Of a DNA stretch of 60,629 bases, positions 52,167 through 60,431 are shown one piece after another. A program made the position numbers and the translations under genes. Every line of letters starts with the position of its first letter. The first letter of the stretch is position 1. Source of the DNA: Armatimonadota bacterium. GTDB lineage: Bacteria > Armatimonadota > Hebobacteria > CAIYQO01. Location: assembly GCA_029553475.1 (NCBI GenBank), contig JAKPKV010000057.1, positions 1 to 60,629 on the forward strand, read 5' to 3'. Below the pieces are notes generated by a model. The model made no database searches. It was not told the origin of the DNA and was given only the letters and a program-made list of their open reading frames with translations.

Positions 52167-52759
52167 AGGCCTGGCGCGACCCGGCGCCGTCGCGCCCGCC
52201 CCCTGGCGAGCGAGACGCCGTCGAGCCGCGCGCGTAGGGGCCGGGGAGTGCTTCCGTGCAGACCCGCGCGCGGGGGCCGGTCTGTGCGGCTCCACCACGA
52301 AGAGCGGAAGACAGGCGTCCGGGCCATGAGCCGTACACCAGGGGCCACAGCGGCGCCACTCCCGCGCGTACACGGCTGCTATGCGCTCGGCTGGTTGCTA
52401 ATCCGGCAACGATGGCGCGGGATGCGTGAGGGGGATCAGTTCGGGCGACACGGTCTCCAGACGTATCTTGATTGACTGGATACCCGGTGTTTTTGATGAA
52501 GCGGACGGTTCCGAAAATCGCGCATTTCCGGAAATTAGTATACCGCATGGGCCTGTTTTGTCAAGCGATCTCACGCGTTCCCCCTCCACGTTCGCGACTA
52601 TTTGCGCGCCGCCACGCCCTGCGGAGGCGCTTCCGCGCGCGCGACGGAGCGCCAGGCAGCATGATTTACGCCCGCTGGCTTCCGAGAATGCGCGAATCCC
52701 GGAAACGCGACCTCAGTCAGACGTTAGTCAGACGTTATGTTGGAAAGGAGTGCAGAACG
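52167..52759. other. Spacer upstream of the second prepilin gene
   Basis: No gene. Visible features are the GGCGAGCGAGACGCCGTC repeat at 52199-52233, the perfect 12-bp palindrome ATTTCCGGAAAT at 52524-52535, and a perfect tandem 11-mer AGTCAGACGTT at 52715-52725 and 52726-52736, 24 bases upstream of the start codon. TTGACT (52472-52477) may be a -35 box. The AT-rich part around 52490-52560 is the likely promoter region. Confidence 0.5.
52199..52233. repeat. Dispersed GGCGAGCGAGACGCCGTC repeat, copy 2
   Basis: Matches 54012-54047 closely and the reverse complement of 28291-28324. Both copies here follow a CCTGGCGCG-type upstream sequence (52171, 53984). Confidence 0.55.
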
Positions 52760-53977
52760 ATGTCTCACCGGCAGCGCAGGGAGACCCGCCGCGCGGGCTT
52801 CACCCTCATCGAACTCTTGGTGGTGATCGCGATCATCGCCATCCTCGCCGCCATCCTCTTCCCGGTCTTTGCCAAGGCGCGGGAGAAGGCCCGGCAGAAC
52901 GCCTGCATCAATAATCAACGGCAGATCGGCATCGCCATCGCCATGTACGTGCAGGACCACGACGAAACGTTCATGCCGGATCCCGGCGCCAACGCCTGGG
53001 CGTCGCTCCTGCAGGCGTACAACGAACCCACCATCTACGACTGTCCGACGAAGACCGGCAAGGGCAGCAACACCGCGCCGGAGTATGGCTTCAACAGCTA
53101 TTTGTTCGGCCAAGCGTTAGGCGATGTCGAGCATCCTTCGCGCGCGTGTATTACCGCCGACCTCGACACGGGAAACCCCAATCCGAATTATGCGTTCATC
53201 CTGTTTGACGGCGAGATCGCTGCGCGTCATAACACGGGGGTGGTGGTGGCCTGTGTTGACGGTCACGTTGCGTATGAATCGTTCAATACCGCTGCCGAGG
53301 GTCCGCTGCTCTTGCTGAGCGGCCGCGGGTATGACATGATTCCCACGCCGGGGCGCACGCTCTACAGCAACGCGGGCGAGATGGATACCGGCACTATCTA
53401 CCCGCAGGTGCCGGGCAACTACGCGGGTACGGTGCGCTGCGACTTCCTCGACATGCCGGACGGCTCCTTCCGCACCACCGCCACGGCGGATATTCCCAAT
53501 CTGAAGATCGCGTATGAGGCGGCTTCAGACGCGTCCAACTATGGGCATACCGCGTTCACGATATTCGATGCCGGCACCTCGGCCAAAGGCACGGATGGCT
53601 GGAACTCGTATCCCGAGCCGTGGCCCACGTGCATCGCCGTCGGCACTGCTGGCGCGAACGTGCTGCGCCTCTGGGTGAGGAGCGCGAACTATGGCTCCCC
53701 TTCCGCCTCACAGACCGTGACGCAGGACCTGGTCAGCGGCAGTTATAGCTGGACCACGCCCACCTATTTCCGCTATTCGATTACGCTACTCGCCGGCAAG
53801 CTCGCGCTGGTGTCCGTGAGCAGCGGCGGCGGCGCGGCTGTCGGCGGTGTCAGCATCAACAAAGATTTCCGTGAGATCATGGTCTACCCCACCGGCAGGC
53901 CGAAGATGGCCTTTTATGTCGGCAGCGCCGAAAATCGCCGGGGCAAGATCAGGAACCTGCGCGTGTCCGCGTTCTGA
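52760..53977 (+). CDS. Prepilin-type H-X9-DG protein with C-terminal beta-sandwich
   Basis: A 405-aa pseudopilin-like protein. Prepilin site G13|F14 is followed by the [20 protein letters not shown] spine and [14 protein letters not shown]157 and DG 167-168 form the H-X9-DG motif. The C-terminal ~220 residues ([17 protein letters not shown] to [10 protein letters not shown]) look like a concanavalin/LamG-type beta-sandwich. This is a second case, after 4809-5741, of a pilin-like N-terminus fused to an adhesion-type module. AAAGGAG lies nine bases before the ATG. The tandem AGTCAGACGTT upstream may be regulatory. Confidence 0.88.
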   Translation: MSHRQRRETRRAGFTLIELLVVIAIIAILAAILFPVFAKAREKARQNACINNQRQIGIAIAMYVQDHDETFMPDPGANAWASLLQAYNEPTIYDCPTKTGKGSNTAPEYGFNSYLFGQALGDVEHPSRACITADLDTGNPNPNYAFILFDGEIAARHNTGVVVACVDGHVAYESFNTAAEGPLLLLSGRGYDMIPTPGRTLYSNAGEMDTGTIYPQVPGNYAGTVRCDFLDMPDGSFRTTATADIPNLKIAYEAASDASNYGHTAFTIFDAGTSAKGTDGWNSYPEPWPTCIAVGTAGANVLRLWVRSANYGSPSASQTVTQDLVSGSYSWTTPTYFRYSITLLAGKLALVSVSSGGGAAVGGVSINKDFREIMVYPTGRPKMAFYVGSAENRRGKIRNLRVSAF

Positions 53978-54011
53978 CCGAATCCTGGCGCGGCTCGGCG
54001 CCGTCTGACCG

Positions 54012-54047
54012 CCCCCCCGGCGGGCGAGACGCCGTCGCGCCGCGCAT
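54012..54047. repeat. Dispersed GGCGGGCGAGACGCCGTC repeat, copy 3
   Basis: Starts CCCCCCCGGCGGGCGAGACG, 35 bases after the prepilin stop. Same family as 52199-52233 and, inverted, 28291-28324. Confidence 0.55.
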
Positions 54048-54067
54048 AGGCACTCCGCTGTAAACAG

Positions 54068-54163
54068 GGTCACCGTCTGGAACAGGGCGAAAGCCCGGCC
54101 GCGTATCGGTAAAGGCTGGGTAGAGAGCCGAGCCGGGCTCCCGCCCTGTTCCAGACGGTGACC
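54068..54163. repeat. Long hairpin after the prepilin gene
   Basis: A perfect 22-bp inverted repeat, GGTCACCGTCTGGAACAGGG onward (54068-54089 with 54142-54163). An inner GCCCGGC/GCCGGGC pairing (54093-54099 with 54132-54138) extends it. It could serve as a terminator or be a small repeat element. The GTCACCGTCTG core recurs partly just downstream. Confidence 0.65.
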
Positions 54164-54253
54164 ATCACTATCCCGGTGTGCAGACCGTGACCCCGCGCAG
54201 AACAGCCCCTCTTCACCCTTCCACCAACTCCTCCCTCGCCACGCGCGCCGCCG

Positions 54254-54264
54254 TGTGGTATACT
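54254..54264 (+). promoter_or_regulatory. Extended -10 promoter of glyQ
   Basis: TGTGG-TATACT is a full TRTGn extended -10 element. Its end is 11 bases before the ATG, so the RNA would start about five bases upstream of the coding region, with no room for a ribosome binding site. Confidence 0.6.
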
Positions 54265-54275
54265 CGCTTGGTTCC

Positions 54276-55154
54276 ATGAAGACGGTCACCTTTCAAGAGA
54301 CGATCCGCGCGCTGGAAGACTACTGGGCGCAGCAGGGGTGCCTGATTGAGCAGCCCTACGACGTCGAGATGGGCGCCGGCACCATGCACCCGGGGACGTT
54401 CCTGCGGGCCCTAGGCCCGGAGCCGTGGAAGCTGGCGTGCGTGCAGCCCTCGCGGCGGCCGGCGGACAGCCGCTATGGCGATAATCCGTATCGCCTCTTC
54501 CGCCACTACCAGTACCAGGTGGTGCTGAAACCGTCGCCGGACAACGCGCAGGAGCTCTACCTCGACAGCCTGCGCGAGCTCGGCTTCGACCCCCGCCACC
54601 ACGATATCCGCTTCATGGAGGATGATTGGGACTACCCGGCGCTGGGCGCGTCCGGCGTGGGCTGGCAGGTGTGGCTGGACGGGCTGGAGGTGACGCAGTT
54701 CACCTACTTCCAGATCGCCGGCGGCCAGGAGCTCTCCCCCGTCTCGCTGGAGCTCACCTACGGGCTGGAGCGCCTCTGCATGGCCATCCAGGGAGTGAGC
54801 CATTACCAGGTGCTGCGCTGGAACGACACCCTGACCTACGGGGAAATCATGCGGCAGACGGAGTATGAGTGGGGGCGCTATACCTTCGAGCTGGCCGATC
54901 CCGGCCTGCTGCGCCAGCGCTTTGATGAAAACGAACGGGAGGCGCACCGCCTGCTGGACGCCGAAGCGCTGCTGCCCGCCTACGACCTCACCCTCAAGTG
55001 CTCGCACGCCTTCAATCAGCTTGACGCGCGCGGCATGGTGTCCGTCACGCAGCGCGCCGGCTTCGTCGCGCGCGTGCGCACCCTCGCCGGCCGCTGCGCG
55101 CACGTCTACCTGAAGCAGCGCGAGGCGATGGGGTTTCCGCTGTTGAGCGCGTGA
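54276..55154 (+). CDS. glyQ: Glycyl-tRNA synthetase alpha subunit
   Basis: A 292-aa class II synthetase catalytic subunit that works in an alpha2-beta2 enzyme. Family signatures run throughout: FQETIRALEDYWAQQGCLIEQPYD, GAGTMHPGTFLRALGPEPW, QPSRRPADSRYGDNPYRL, FMEDDWDYPALGASGVGWQVW, DGLEVTQFTYFQ and GGQELSPVSLELTYGLERL. The length is standard. The beta subunit gene (glyS), usually next to glyQ, is not in the window; the next gene is on the other strand. Expression is from a near-leaderless promoter, as for cysS. Confidence 0.97.
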   Translation: MKTVTFQETIRALEDYWAQQGCLIEQPYDVEMGAGTMHPGTFLRALGPEPWKLACVQPSRRPADSRYGDNPYRLFRHYQYQVVLKPSPDNAQELYLDSLRELGFDPRHHDIRFMEDDWDYPALGASGVGWQVWLDGLEVTQFTYFQIAGGQELSPVSLELTYGLERLCMAIQGVSHYQVLRWNDTLTYGEIMRQTEYEWGRYTFELADPGLLRQRFDENEREAHRLLDAEALLPAYDLTLKCSHAFNQLDARGMVSVTQRAGFVARVRTLAGRCAHVYLKQREAMGFPLLSA

Positions 55155-55158
55155 ACGC

Positions 55159-56736
55159 TCACCGCCTCACCGGCGTTTCCGGCACGTCGTCTTCCCGCTC
55201 GCCCGCGACGGGGTCAGGCAGCGGCACCGACGCGTCGGGCGTGAAGACTTCCACGCGGTTGCGGCCGTTCGCCTTGGCGGTGTAGAGGGCGCGGTCGGCG
55301 ACGACGGCGAAATCCTCCACGCTGCGGATGCTGCCGTCGAGCAGCGCCACCCCCGCGCTCACCGTCATGGAGAACGTGGTGCCGTCATCGAGGACGAACG
55401 GCGTCTCGCCGATGTGCCGACAGATGCGCTGGGCGATGGCCAGCGCCTCCAGCACCACCGCGTCCACCACCATCAGCGCGAATTCCTCGCCCCCGATGCG
55501 GCAGAAGAGGTCGTTGCCGCGGATGTCGTGCTGCACCAGCGCGGCGAACTGTTTGAGGACTTCATCGCCCGCCGGGTGGCCGTACTGGTCGTTGATGCGC
55601 TTGAAGAAGTCGAGGTCGAGCATCACCAGGCACAGCGGGGCGCCGGTCGCGCGCGACCGGGCGATCTCCGCCCCCAGCCGCAGGTTGAAGAGGCGGCGGT
55701 TGCCCAGTCCGGTGAGCTCGTCGGAGAGGGAGAGCTCTTGCGCGCGCGCGAACAGGCGGGCGTTCTCGATGGCCAGCCCGAGCACGCGCGCCAGCGAGCC
55801 GAGGAAGTTGGCGTCGTCATCGTTGAAGGCTTCGCCGTTTCGCCGGCTCAGCACCAGCACGCCCCGTGCGCGCGCGCCCACGCGCAACGGCACCGCCGCC
55901 AGGCTGCGCGCCTCCGGACTGATGCCCGGCGGGCGGGGCTCGTCATCGAGCTGCGCGCAGACCGGGCGCTGCGCGTGGATGGCCGGCCAGAGCAGGGCGT
56001 CGCCGGGACGGATCACCGCCGCCGGCGTGTCCTCCGGCTCCGGACGCGCCACCTCCAGCGCCAGCGCGTCGCCGGCTGGCGAGGTCCAGTAGACGGCGAG
56101 ACCGTCCACCCGCATGAGCGCGCCAAGCTGGGTCATCGCGGTATCCATGATGCGCGCCATGTCCAGCGAGCTGTTCACCGCGGTGGCGATGCCGTTCAGC
56201 AGCGCCAGCTCCTCGTTCATGCGCAGCAGGTGCGCGTGCCCCTGGCTCATCTCCTCCAGCAGCGCTTCATAACGCTCCGCGGCCGCCTGCGCGTGCTGCA
56301 GACGGCTTTCCATCTCCGCCACCACCTCGTGTTGTCGCCGCCGCGCGAGGTCGCCGCGCAATCCGGTGAGCACGCCCAGCGCCAGGTAGCACAGCCCCAG
56401 CGGCGCCCACACCTCCAGGTTGAGCGCCGGCTTCACGAGGGACTCCTGCCCTTGCAGGTAGGGGGCGGTGAGCAGCGCGGCCGTGCCGCCCACCAGCAGC
56501 CCCGCCACCCAGCCGCGCACCAGCGCGATGAGCGCGATGGGCGCCATGAGCAGCGTGCCGACCACGGCGGCGTTGCGGGTGAGGGAGAAGATGCCGATGG
56601 CGATGATCGTCGCGGTGAGCAGCGTCAAGCCCGGCACGTCAACGCGCCGGCGCAACATGCCCCACCAGTGGAGGGCCTGCTGCCACGCCGTCAATGGTCG
56701 TTCATCCGCCATGCGTGCCGATCGCTTGACTGCCAT
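55159..56736 (-). CDS. Membrane GAF-GGDEF diguanylate cyclase
   Basis: A 525-aa signalling protein. About four membrane helices (about 30-130) lead into a coiled coil (135-185), a GAF domain (about 190-355) and a GGDEF domain (about 360-515). The active-site loop is GGEEF (about 410-414). An I-site R-G-N-D stands exactly five residues before it, so product feedback inhibition is likely. SDELTGLGNRRLFNLRL and DLDFFKRINDQYGHPAGDEVLK are also intact. It makes cyclic-di-GMP and could regulate the neighbouring exopolysaccharide or pilus systems. GAGG precedes the ATG. It converges with glyQ with a four-base gap. Confidence 0.93.
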   Translation of the reverse strand: MAVKRSARMADERPLTAWQQALHWWGMLRRRVDVPGLTLLTATIIAIGIFSLTRNAAVVGTLLMAPIALIALVRGWVAGLLVGGTAALLTAPYLQGQESLVKPALNLEVWAPLGLCYLALGVLTGLRGDLARRRQHEVVAEMESRLQHAQAAAERYEALLEEMSQGHAHLLRMNEELALLNGIATAVNSSLDMARIMDTAMTQLGALMRVDGLAVYWTSPAGDALALEVARPEPEDTPAAVIRPGDALLWPAIHAQRPVCAQLDDEPRPPGISPEARSLAAVPLRVGARARGVLVLSRRNGEAFNDDDANFLGSLARVLGLAIENARLFARAQELSLSDELTGLGNRRLFNLRLGAEIARSRATGAPLCLVMLDLDFFKRINDQYGHPAGDEVLKQFAALVQHDIRGNDLFCRIGGEEFALMVVDAVVLEALAIAQRICRHIGETPFVLDDGTTFSMTVSAGVALLDGSIRSVEDFAVVADRALYTAKANGRNRVEVFTPDASVPLPDPVAGEREDDVPETPVRR

Positions 56737-56998
56737 GCACAAACCTCGGGCCTGCGCGAGCGGTGACGCGGACAATGTCCACAGGGCCGATTGTGTAAAT
56801 TATTGCATATTTTCCGCTAAATATGAGATATCCTGCCGCTTGCGGCGCGGAATATTGAAAAAATCCGTGGTGCTGGCACGCTGGCACGACAGGCGCGATC
56901 CGTGCAGGGCACGCCGGGGTTTCCCTCCACGCGACCGATATGGCGGCCGGAGCTCCCGGGCAGGCTGCCGCGGGCGCGCGGCCGGGCCGGACCGCGGG

Positions 56999-58228
56999 TC
57001 ACCGTTTCCGCTGTTCCAGCGTGAACGCATCAATCCGCGTGCCGTCCTGCGCATAGGTGGTGATCGTCGCCGTCATCGCCGTCAACTCGACCACCAGGTA
57101 ATTCGGCTGGTCGAGGGGATTGTGGAAGAACGCGTGCAGCGGGTGGGCGCGCAGGTCGCGGTAGACTTTCATGCCGCTGCGCCCGGTGGTCATGTAGATC
57201 GTGCCCTCCGCCGCGCGGGCGTGGTGTTTCAGCGGATGGGTGCGCGCGACGCCGTGGTCATGGGCGCTGAAGACCACGTTGACGTTGTGCGCCTCCAGCG
57301 TGGGGCAAAAGGCGTCGCGGATTTGCGGGTTGCCGCCGCCGTGCAGGTGATACGGACCCTTATGCACGAAGGCGAACTTCCACGGCGCGTTGACGTTCTT
57401 CAGATCGGCGTCGAGCCACTGGCGCTGCGGGGTGAGGATATCGCCGCGTTGCCGCTGTTCGCTCTGCTGGCTGTCGAGCACGGTGAAGTGCGCGGGGCCG
57501 ACATCGAAGCTATAGACCTGATTTTTCTGCCCGTCCGGGCCATTTTGCGGCAGGCGGAACTGCGCGTGCCAGTACGCGCGCCAGCCCGTGCCCAGCGGAT
57601 AACACTCGTGGTTGCCCAGCGCCGGCATCACCGGGATGCGGTCAATCACGCCTTCGGCGGCGGCGAACCAGGCGTGCCAGTGCCCGGCGCTTTTCCCGGT
57701 ATCCACCAGGTCGCCGACATTCACCATGAAGCGGGCATCAGGATGCGCGGCGAAGGCGCGCTGGACCGTTTTCCGCCACTGCGCATATGGCGCGATGCTC
57801 TGGCTGTCGCCGAAGACGAGAAAGGTGAGCGACTCCGCCTCCGGGTCGGCGGTGGTGAAGGCGCGGACGGGGCTCCACTGGCGGCCGTCGCCCACGCGAT
57901 AGGCATAGCGCGTCTTCGGGGCCAGGCCGGTGAGCGTGGCGGAATACAGACGCCAGACGCCGGCATCGGTCGCGAGATCCGTCGCCGTCGCCAACGCCTG
58001 CTGCGGCGTAGCGGTGAGGGTCTCGCCTTCCTGGTAGCAGACCACGCCCGCGGCCGCCTCGGCGGGAGCGCGCCAGGTGATGGTGATGGTGGTGGCGGGG
58101 TCGGCCGTCCAGGTGAGCACCACGTGGTCGGGCGCGCCCGGCGCGCCGGCGGCGGCGCCGCCGCCCAGCAGCAGCCACCCGGCCAGCAGGCTGGCCACGA
58201 AGAGCGAGAGATAGGTGACGATGCGCAT
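56999..58228 (-). CDS. Secreted purple-acid-phosphatase-like metallophosphoesterase
   Basis: A 409-aa exported phosphoesterase. Signal peptide about 1-30. An FnIII-like N-terminal domain (HVVLTWTADPATTITITWRAP, then YAYRVGDG) precedes the catalytic domain. VFGDSQS, VGDLVDTG, ALGNHECY, FVHKGPYH and FSAHDHG carry the dinuclear metal ligands; all expected His, Asp and Asn residues are seen. This contrasts with the degenerate site in the protein at 28894-29898. It likely releases phosphate from organic esters in the periplasm or outside. GAAGGAG lies nine bases before the ATG. Confidence 0.9.
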   Translation of the reverse strand: MRIVTYLSLFVASLLAGWLLLGGGAAAGAPGAPDHVVLTWTADPATTITITWRAPAEAAAGVVCYQEGETLTATPQQALATATDLATDAGVWRLYSATLTGLAPKTRYAYRVGDGRQWSPVRAFTTADPEAESLTFLVFGDSQSIAPYAQWRKTVQRAFAAHPDARFMVNVGDLVDTGKSAGHWHAWFAAAEGVIDRIPVMPALGNHECYPLGTGWRAYWHAQFRLPQNGPDGQKNQVYSFDVGPAHFTVLDSQQSEQRQRGDILTPQRQWLDADLKNVNAPWKFAFVHKGPYHLHGGGNPQIRDAFCPTLEAHNVNVVFSAHDHGVARTHPLKHHARAAEGTIYMTTGRSGMKVYRDLRAHPLHAFFHNPLDQPNYLVVELTAMTATITTYAQDGTRIDAFTLEQRKR

Positions 58229-58361
58229 ATGGACAGACTCCTTCGCTGGGGTCTTCAGTATGCCCGAGCGGGGCGGCATGCGTCAAGCGCGACCGACAGC
58301 GTCACGCGAAGAAGGCGTTGCCTCACGCCCGGCGAATCAGACCGGTGGAGGAGCATACGCC

Positions 58362-58538
58362 ATGCACGATCGAGAGAAAGTCATCCAGGCCTTCCGTGAC
58401 GCCGGCGAACCGCTGAACGCCGGCAAAGTCGCCGACCTCACCGGCCTTGACCGCAAGGTGGTGGACAAGATTATGACGGCGTTGAAAGACGAAGGGGTGA
58501 TCGTCTCGCCGAAGCGGTGCTTCTGGGCGTTGAAGTAA
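58362..58538 (+). CDS. Small winged-helix-like DNA-binding protein
   Basis: A 58-aa protein reading KVIQAFRDAGEPLNAGKVADLTGLDRKVVDKIMTALKDEGVIVSPKRCFWALK. It is a helix, helix-turn-helix and beta-wing with a Cys in the wing. It resembles the short archaeal/bacterial stand-alone HTH regulators in which the last strand carries SPKRCYY. GGAGGAG precedes the ATG by eight bases. It may act as a transcription or replication-linked regulator. It lies in a separate unit between the phosphatase gene (divergent) and the IS remnant. No target can be named. Confidence 0.75.
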   Translation: MHDREKVIQAFRDAGEPLNAGKVADLTGLDRKVVDKIMTALKDEGVIVSPKRCFWALK

Positions 58539-58784
58539 GCAGGACATCGCATCAGGGGTGTCGCGTTCTCCCCCGCTCCACGAAGAAATCGGGGGGCGGG
58601 GGAGGAGATCAGCAGTCGCGGCAGGCATCACCAACGATGGGCTGGCGGATTGCGGGGTCATCGCGAATATGCCAGACCACAGTCATCCCAGGGCGATGAT
58701 CATCTGGGCGGCATACGCCGATGCGCCAGCAGGCACGGATTGCGCTAACGAACGCCACCCGATGCCAGCGGCTGACCTGGGGCT
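58539..58784. other. Spacer after the HTH gene
   Basis: No gene. TCCCCCGC (58569-58576) and GCGGGGGA (58596-58603) make an eight-bp hairpin that may end the HTH transcript. The rest is unassigned. Confidence 0.45.
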
Positions 58785-58976
58785 TTACCGCAAGGCGTTG
58801 AGCACTTCACGCAAAGTGACGCGGCGTGGACGACCACCGGGTTTCGCTTTCGGCAATAACGGTTCCAGGATGCCCCACTCGGCAGCCGTCAGACCACTGG
58901 GGTAGCGTTTTCGAGACATCCCCCTACAGAAGGCCCTGTTGAGCGTGACTCAACACTTTGAAAACAGTTTCTGAGA
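58785..58976 (-). mobile_element. IS5-family (IS427-type) remnant: transposase N-terminus only
   Basis: A 44-codon open reading frame (58785-58919, minus) begins MSRKRYPSGLTAAEWGILEP and continues LLPKAKPGGRPRRVTLREVLNAL. This is the N-terminal DUF4096-type segment of IS5-family transposases. It then hits a stop; the catalytic domain is missing. Upstream on that strand, sequence ending about 58976 (CTCAGAAACTGTTTTCAAAG) resembles an IS427-group terminal repeat. The other end is lost. It is a decayed, non-functional insertion sequence. Confidence 0.75.
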
Positions 58977-58992
58977 GCGGAGCATCAGCACT

Positions 58993-59643
58993 TCAGCTCT
59001 TGTTCATGAATCTCTCGATGAGTTCCACCCGCTCGGCGCGTCCGTAGTGCTGGTTGTCGCGTTTGAGCCACTCCAGCGGGGAGATTGCGATCGTCCGGCC
59101 CATCCATTCCACTTCCGTCAGTGGGCGCATATCGAAGGGGACATCGCTGGCATTCATGAACGCCAGACCGATATTCGCGTGGATGAACACCCCACCCAGC
59201 CCTCCCATGAGCCAGCCTGGGCACAACTCGATCGGGTAGATGGTTTCGGCGAGGAAGAGCTGGCGGACGCGGTCAAAATCGGACAGGTCGGGGAAGATGA
59301 TGTTGAGATCGCGCGGGGCCACATCAATCCCCCAGATGGCCATGGCGGCGCTTCCGTGAATGTACCACCGGATCCCCGTGCCGGCCAGTTTCTCGATGAA
59401 CGCGGACAGGGCCTGTTCCCACGGCGCAGGCCGGATCTTCAGCAACTGCGCCAACGACTCGACGCCATGTGTTTCAAAATTGCCCGCAATGATCTCCATA
59501 TCAGGGTCATGCCCCCACTGCTTCAAAAAGCTATGCTCCACCGGCCAGTACAGGTCGTCGAGGAGACGAGAGCGATACTCCTCCGGCACGTCGGACACCA
59601 CATAGGCAAACGTGTACGGGTTTTTCAAGACGGCGACTTTCAT
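58993..59643 (-). CDS. Nucleotidyltransferase-fold protein
   Basis: A 216-aa soluble protein. The middle holds WYIHGSAAMAIWGIDVAPRDLNIIFPDLSDF, the G-S pattern with a downstream D-h-[ND]-h that marks minimal or AbiEii-like nucleotidyltransferases. Where DxD is usual, DLNI is seen, so the second acidic residue is Asn and activity is uncertain. The N- and C-termini (VAVLKNPYTFAYVVSDVPEEY; VEWMGRTIAISPLEWLKRDNQHYGR) are unassigned, though the last recalls the end of other NTase-fold proteins. AAAGGA lies seven bases before the ATG. Codon use is less GC-biased than neighbours, and an IS remnant adjoins it, so acquisition by transfer is possible. Confidence 0.65.
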   Translation of the reverse strand: MKVAVLKNPYTFAYVVSDVPEEYRSRLLDDLYWPVEHSFLKQWGHDPDMEIIAGNFETHGVESLAQLLKIRPAPWEQALSAFIEKLAGTGIRWYIHGSAAMAIWGIDVAPRDLNIIFPDLSDFDRVRQLFLAETIYPIELCPGWLMGGLGGVFIHANIGLAFMNASDVPFDMRPLTEVEWMGRTIAISPLEWLKRDNQHYGRAERVELIERFMNKS

Positions 59644-60431
59644 GGTCGCTTCCTTTCGGTTGCATGAGTGTTGAATGTGCGCGCGTTCCAAATCCTCACA
59701 AGGAGCATACGCATGGCAGCTGCCAGTATGCAGGCAACTTGAGTATTTGCTAACAAGCTAACGATACATATTACGCCAACAATATCAACCGCTCCTCCCT
59801 TCACCGATCGCGAACCCTCCGACCGCTTCCCGCCATTTCGAGCGTGGAAAACTGTGGACGATTATAGGGGGTCGTCTTCAGTTTCCAGAGAGACAGAGAG
59901 AGAATTGGGCACTGAGAAGGCGAAAATGGGAGTCGGGGGCTTGGTCAGTCGTCCACAGTTTCCGTACAGGGGGATTGCGCATCCTATATACAATGAAGGG
60001 GCGGGGCGCGAAATCGGGGTACCAAATGCAAAAACGCCGGAGAGAGAGCCCTCCGGCGGCCAAGTTGGTAGGGCATTCGTGACTGACAAAAACGAACAGG
60101 CGAAACGCGTGAGAATCTGACTTCATTGTAGACCTGCAGCATACGTAATATCTCATCGGGGAGCTGCTCCTGGCTCCCTTTACTGCCTGCGCCGTATGGC
60201 CTGACCCAGCGTGCGGGAGATGACGTGATGGAAGCTCTTCATCTGTGAGGACGATGCTGACCACGGTCGCGCATCATCCCGACGACGCTGTACCACAATT
60301 GTTCGGATCGGTTGATACGGCCAGTGCGTTGTCAACAATCGGAGCAGAAGGGTAGCGCCTCATTGGCTATAGTTGCGCTATTGCACGATCGCTGATCAGC
60401 AACGGCATCTGCGCATGGCGAGGCATCACTG
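59644..60431. other. Lower-GC spacer, no gene recognised
   Basis: A 788-base stretch, more AT-rich than the rest. No reading frame looks real. GGAAAACTGTGGACGA (59846-59861) pairs with TCGTCCACAGTTTCC (59949-59963), an inverted repeat with one bulged base. Remnants of a coding frame on the minus strand near 60130-60240 were considered but not supported. Together with the IS remnant it may mark an old insertion site. Confidence 0.45.

Noticed and set aside
50106-52373. 755-aa minus-strand frame
   Set aside because: Antisense to the WbpM-like gene, which has all its motifs on the plus strand.
59846-59963. Replication origin or DnaA-box region
   Set aside because: TGTGGACGA motifs are only partly like DnaA boxes, there are just two, and no origin-linked genes are near.
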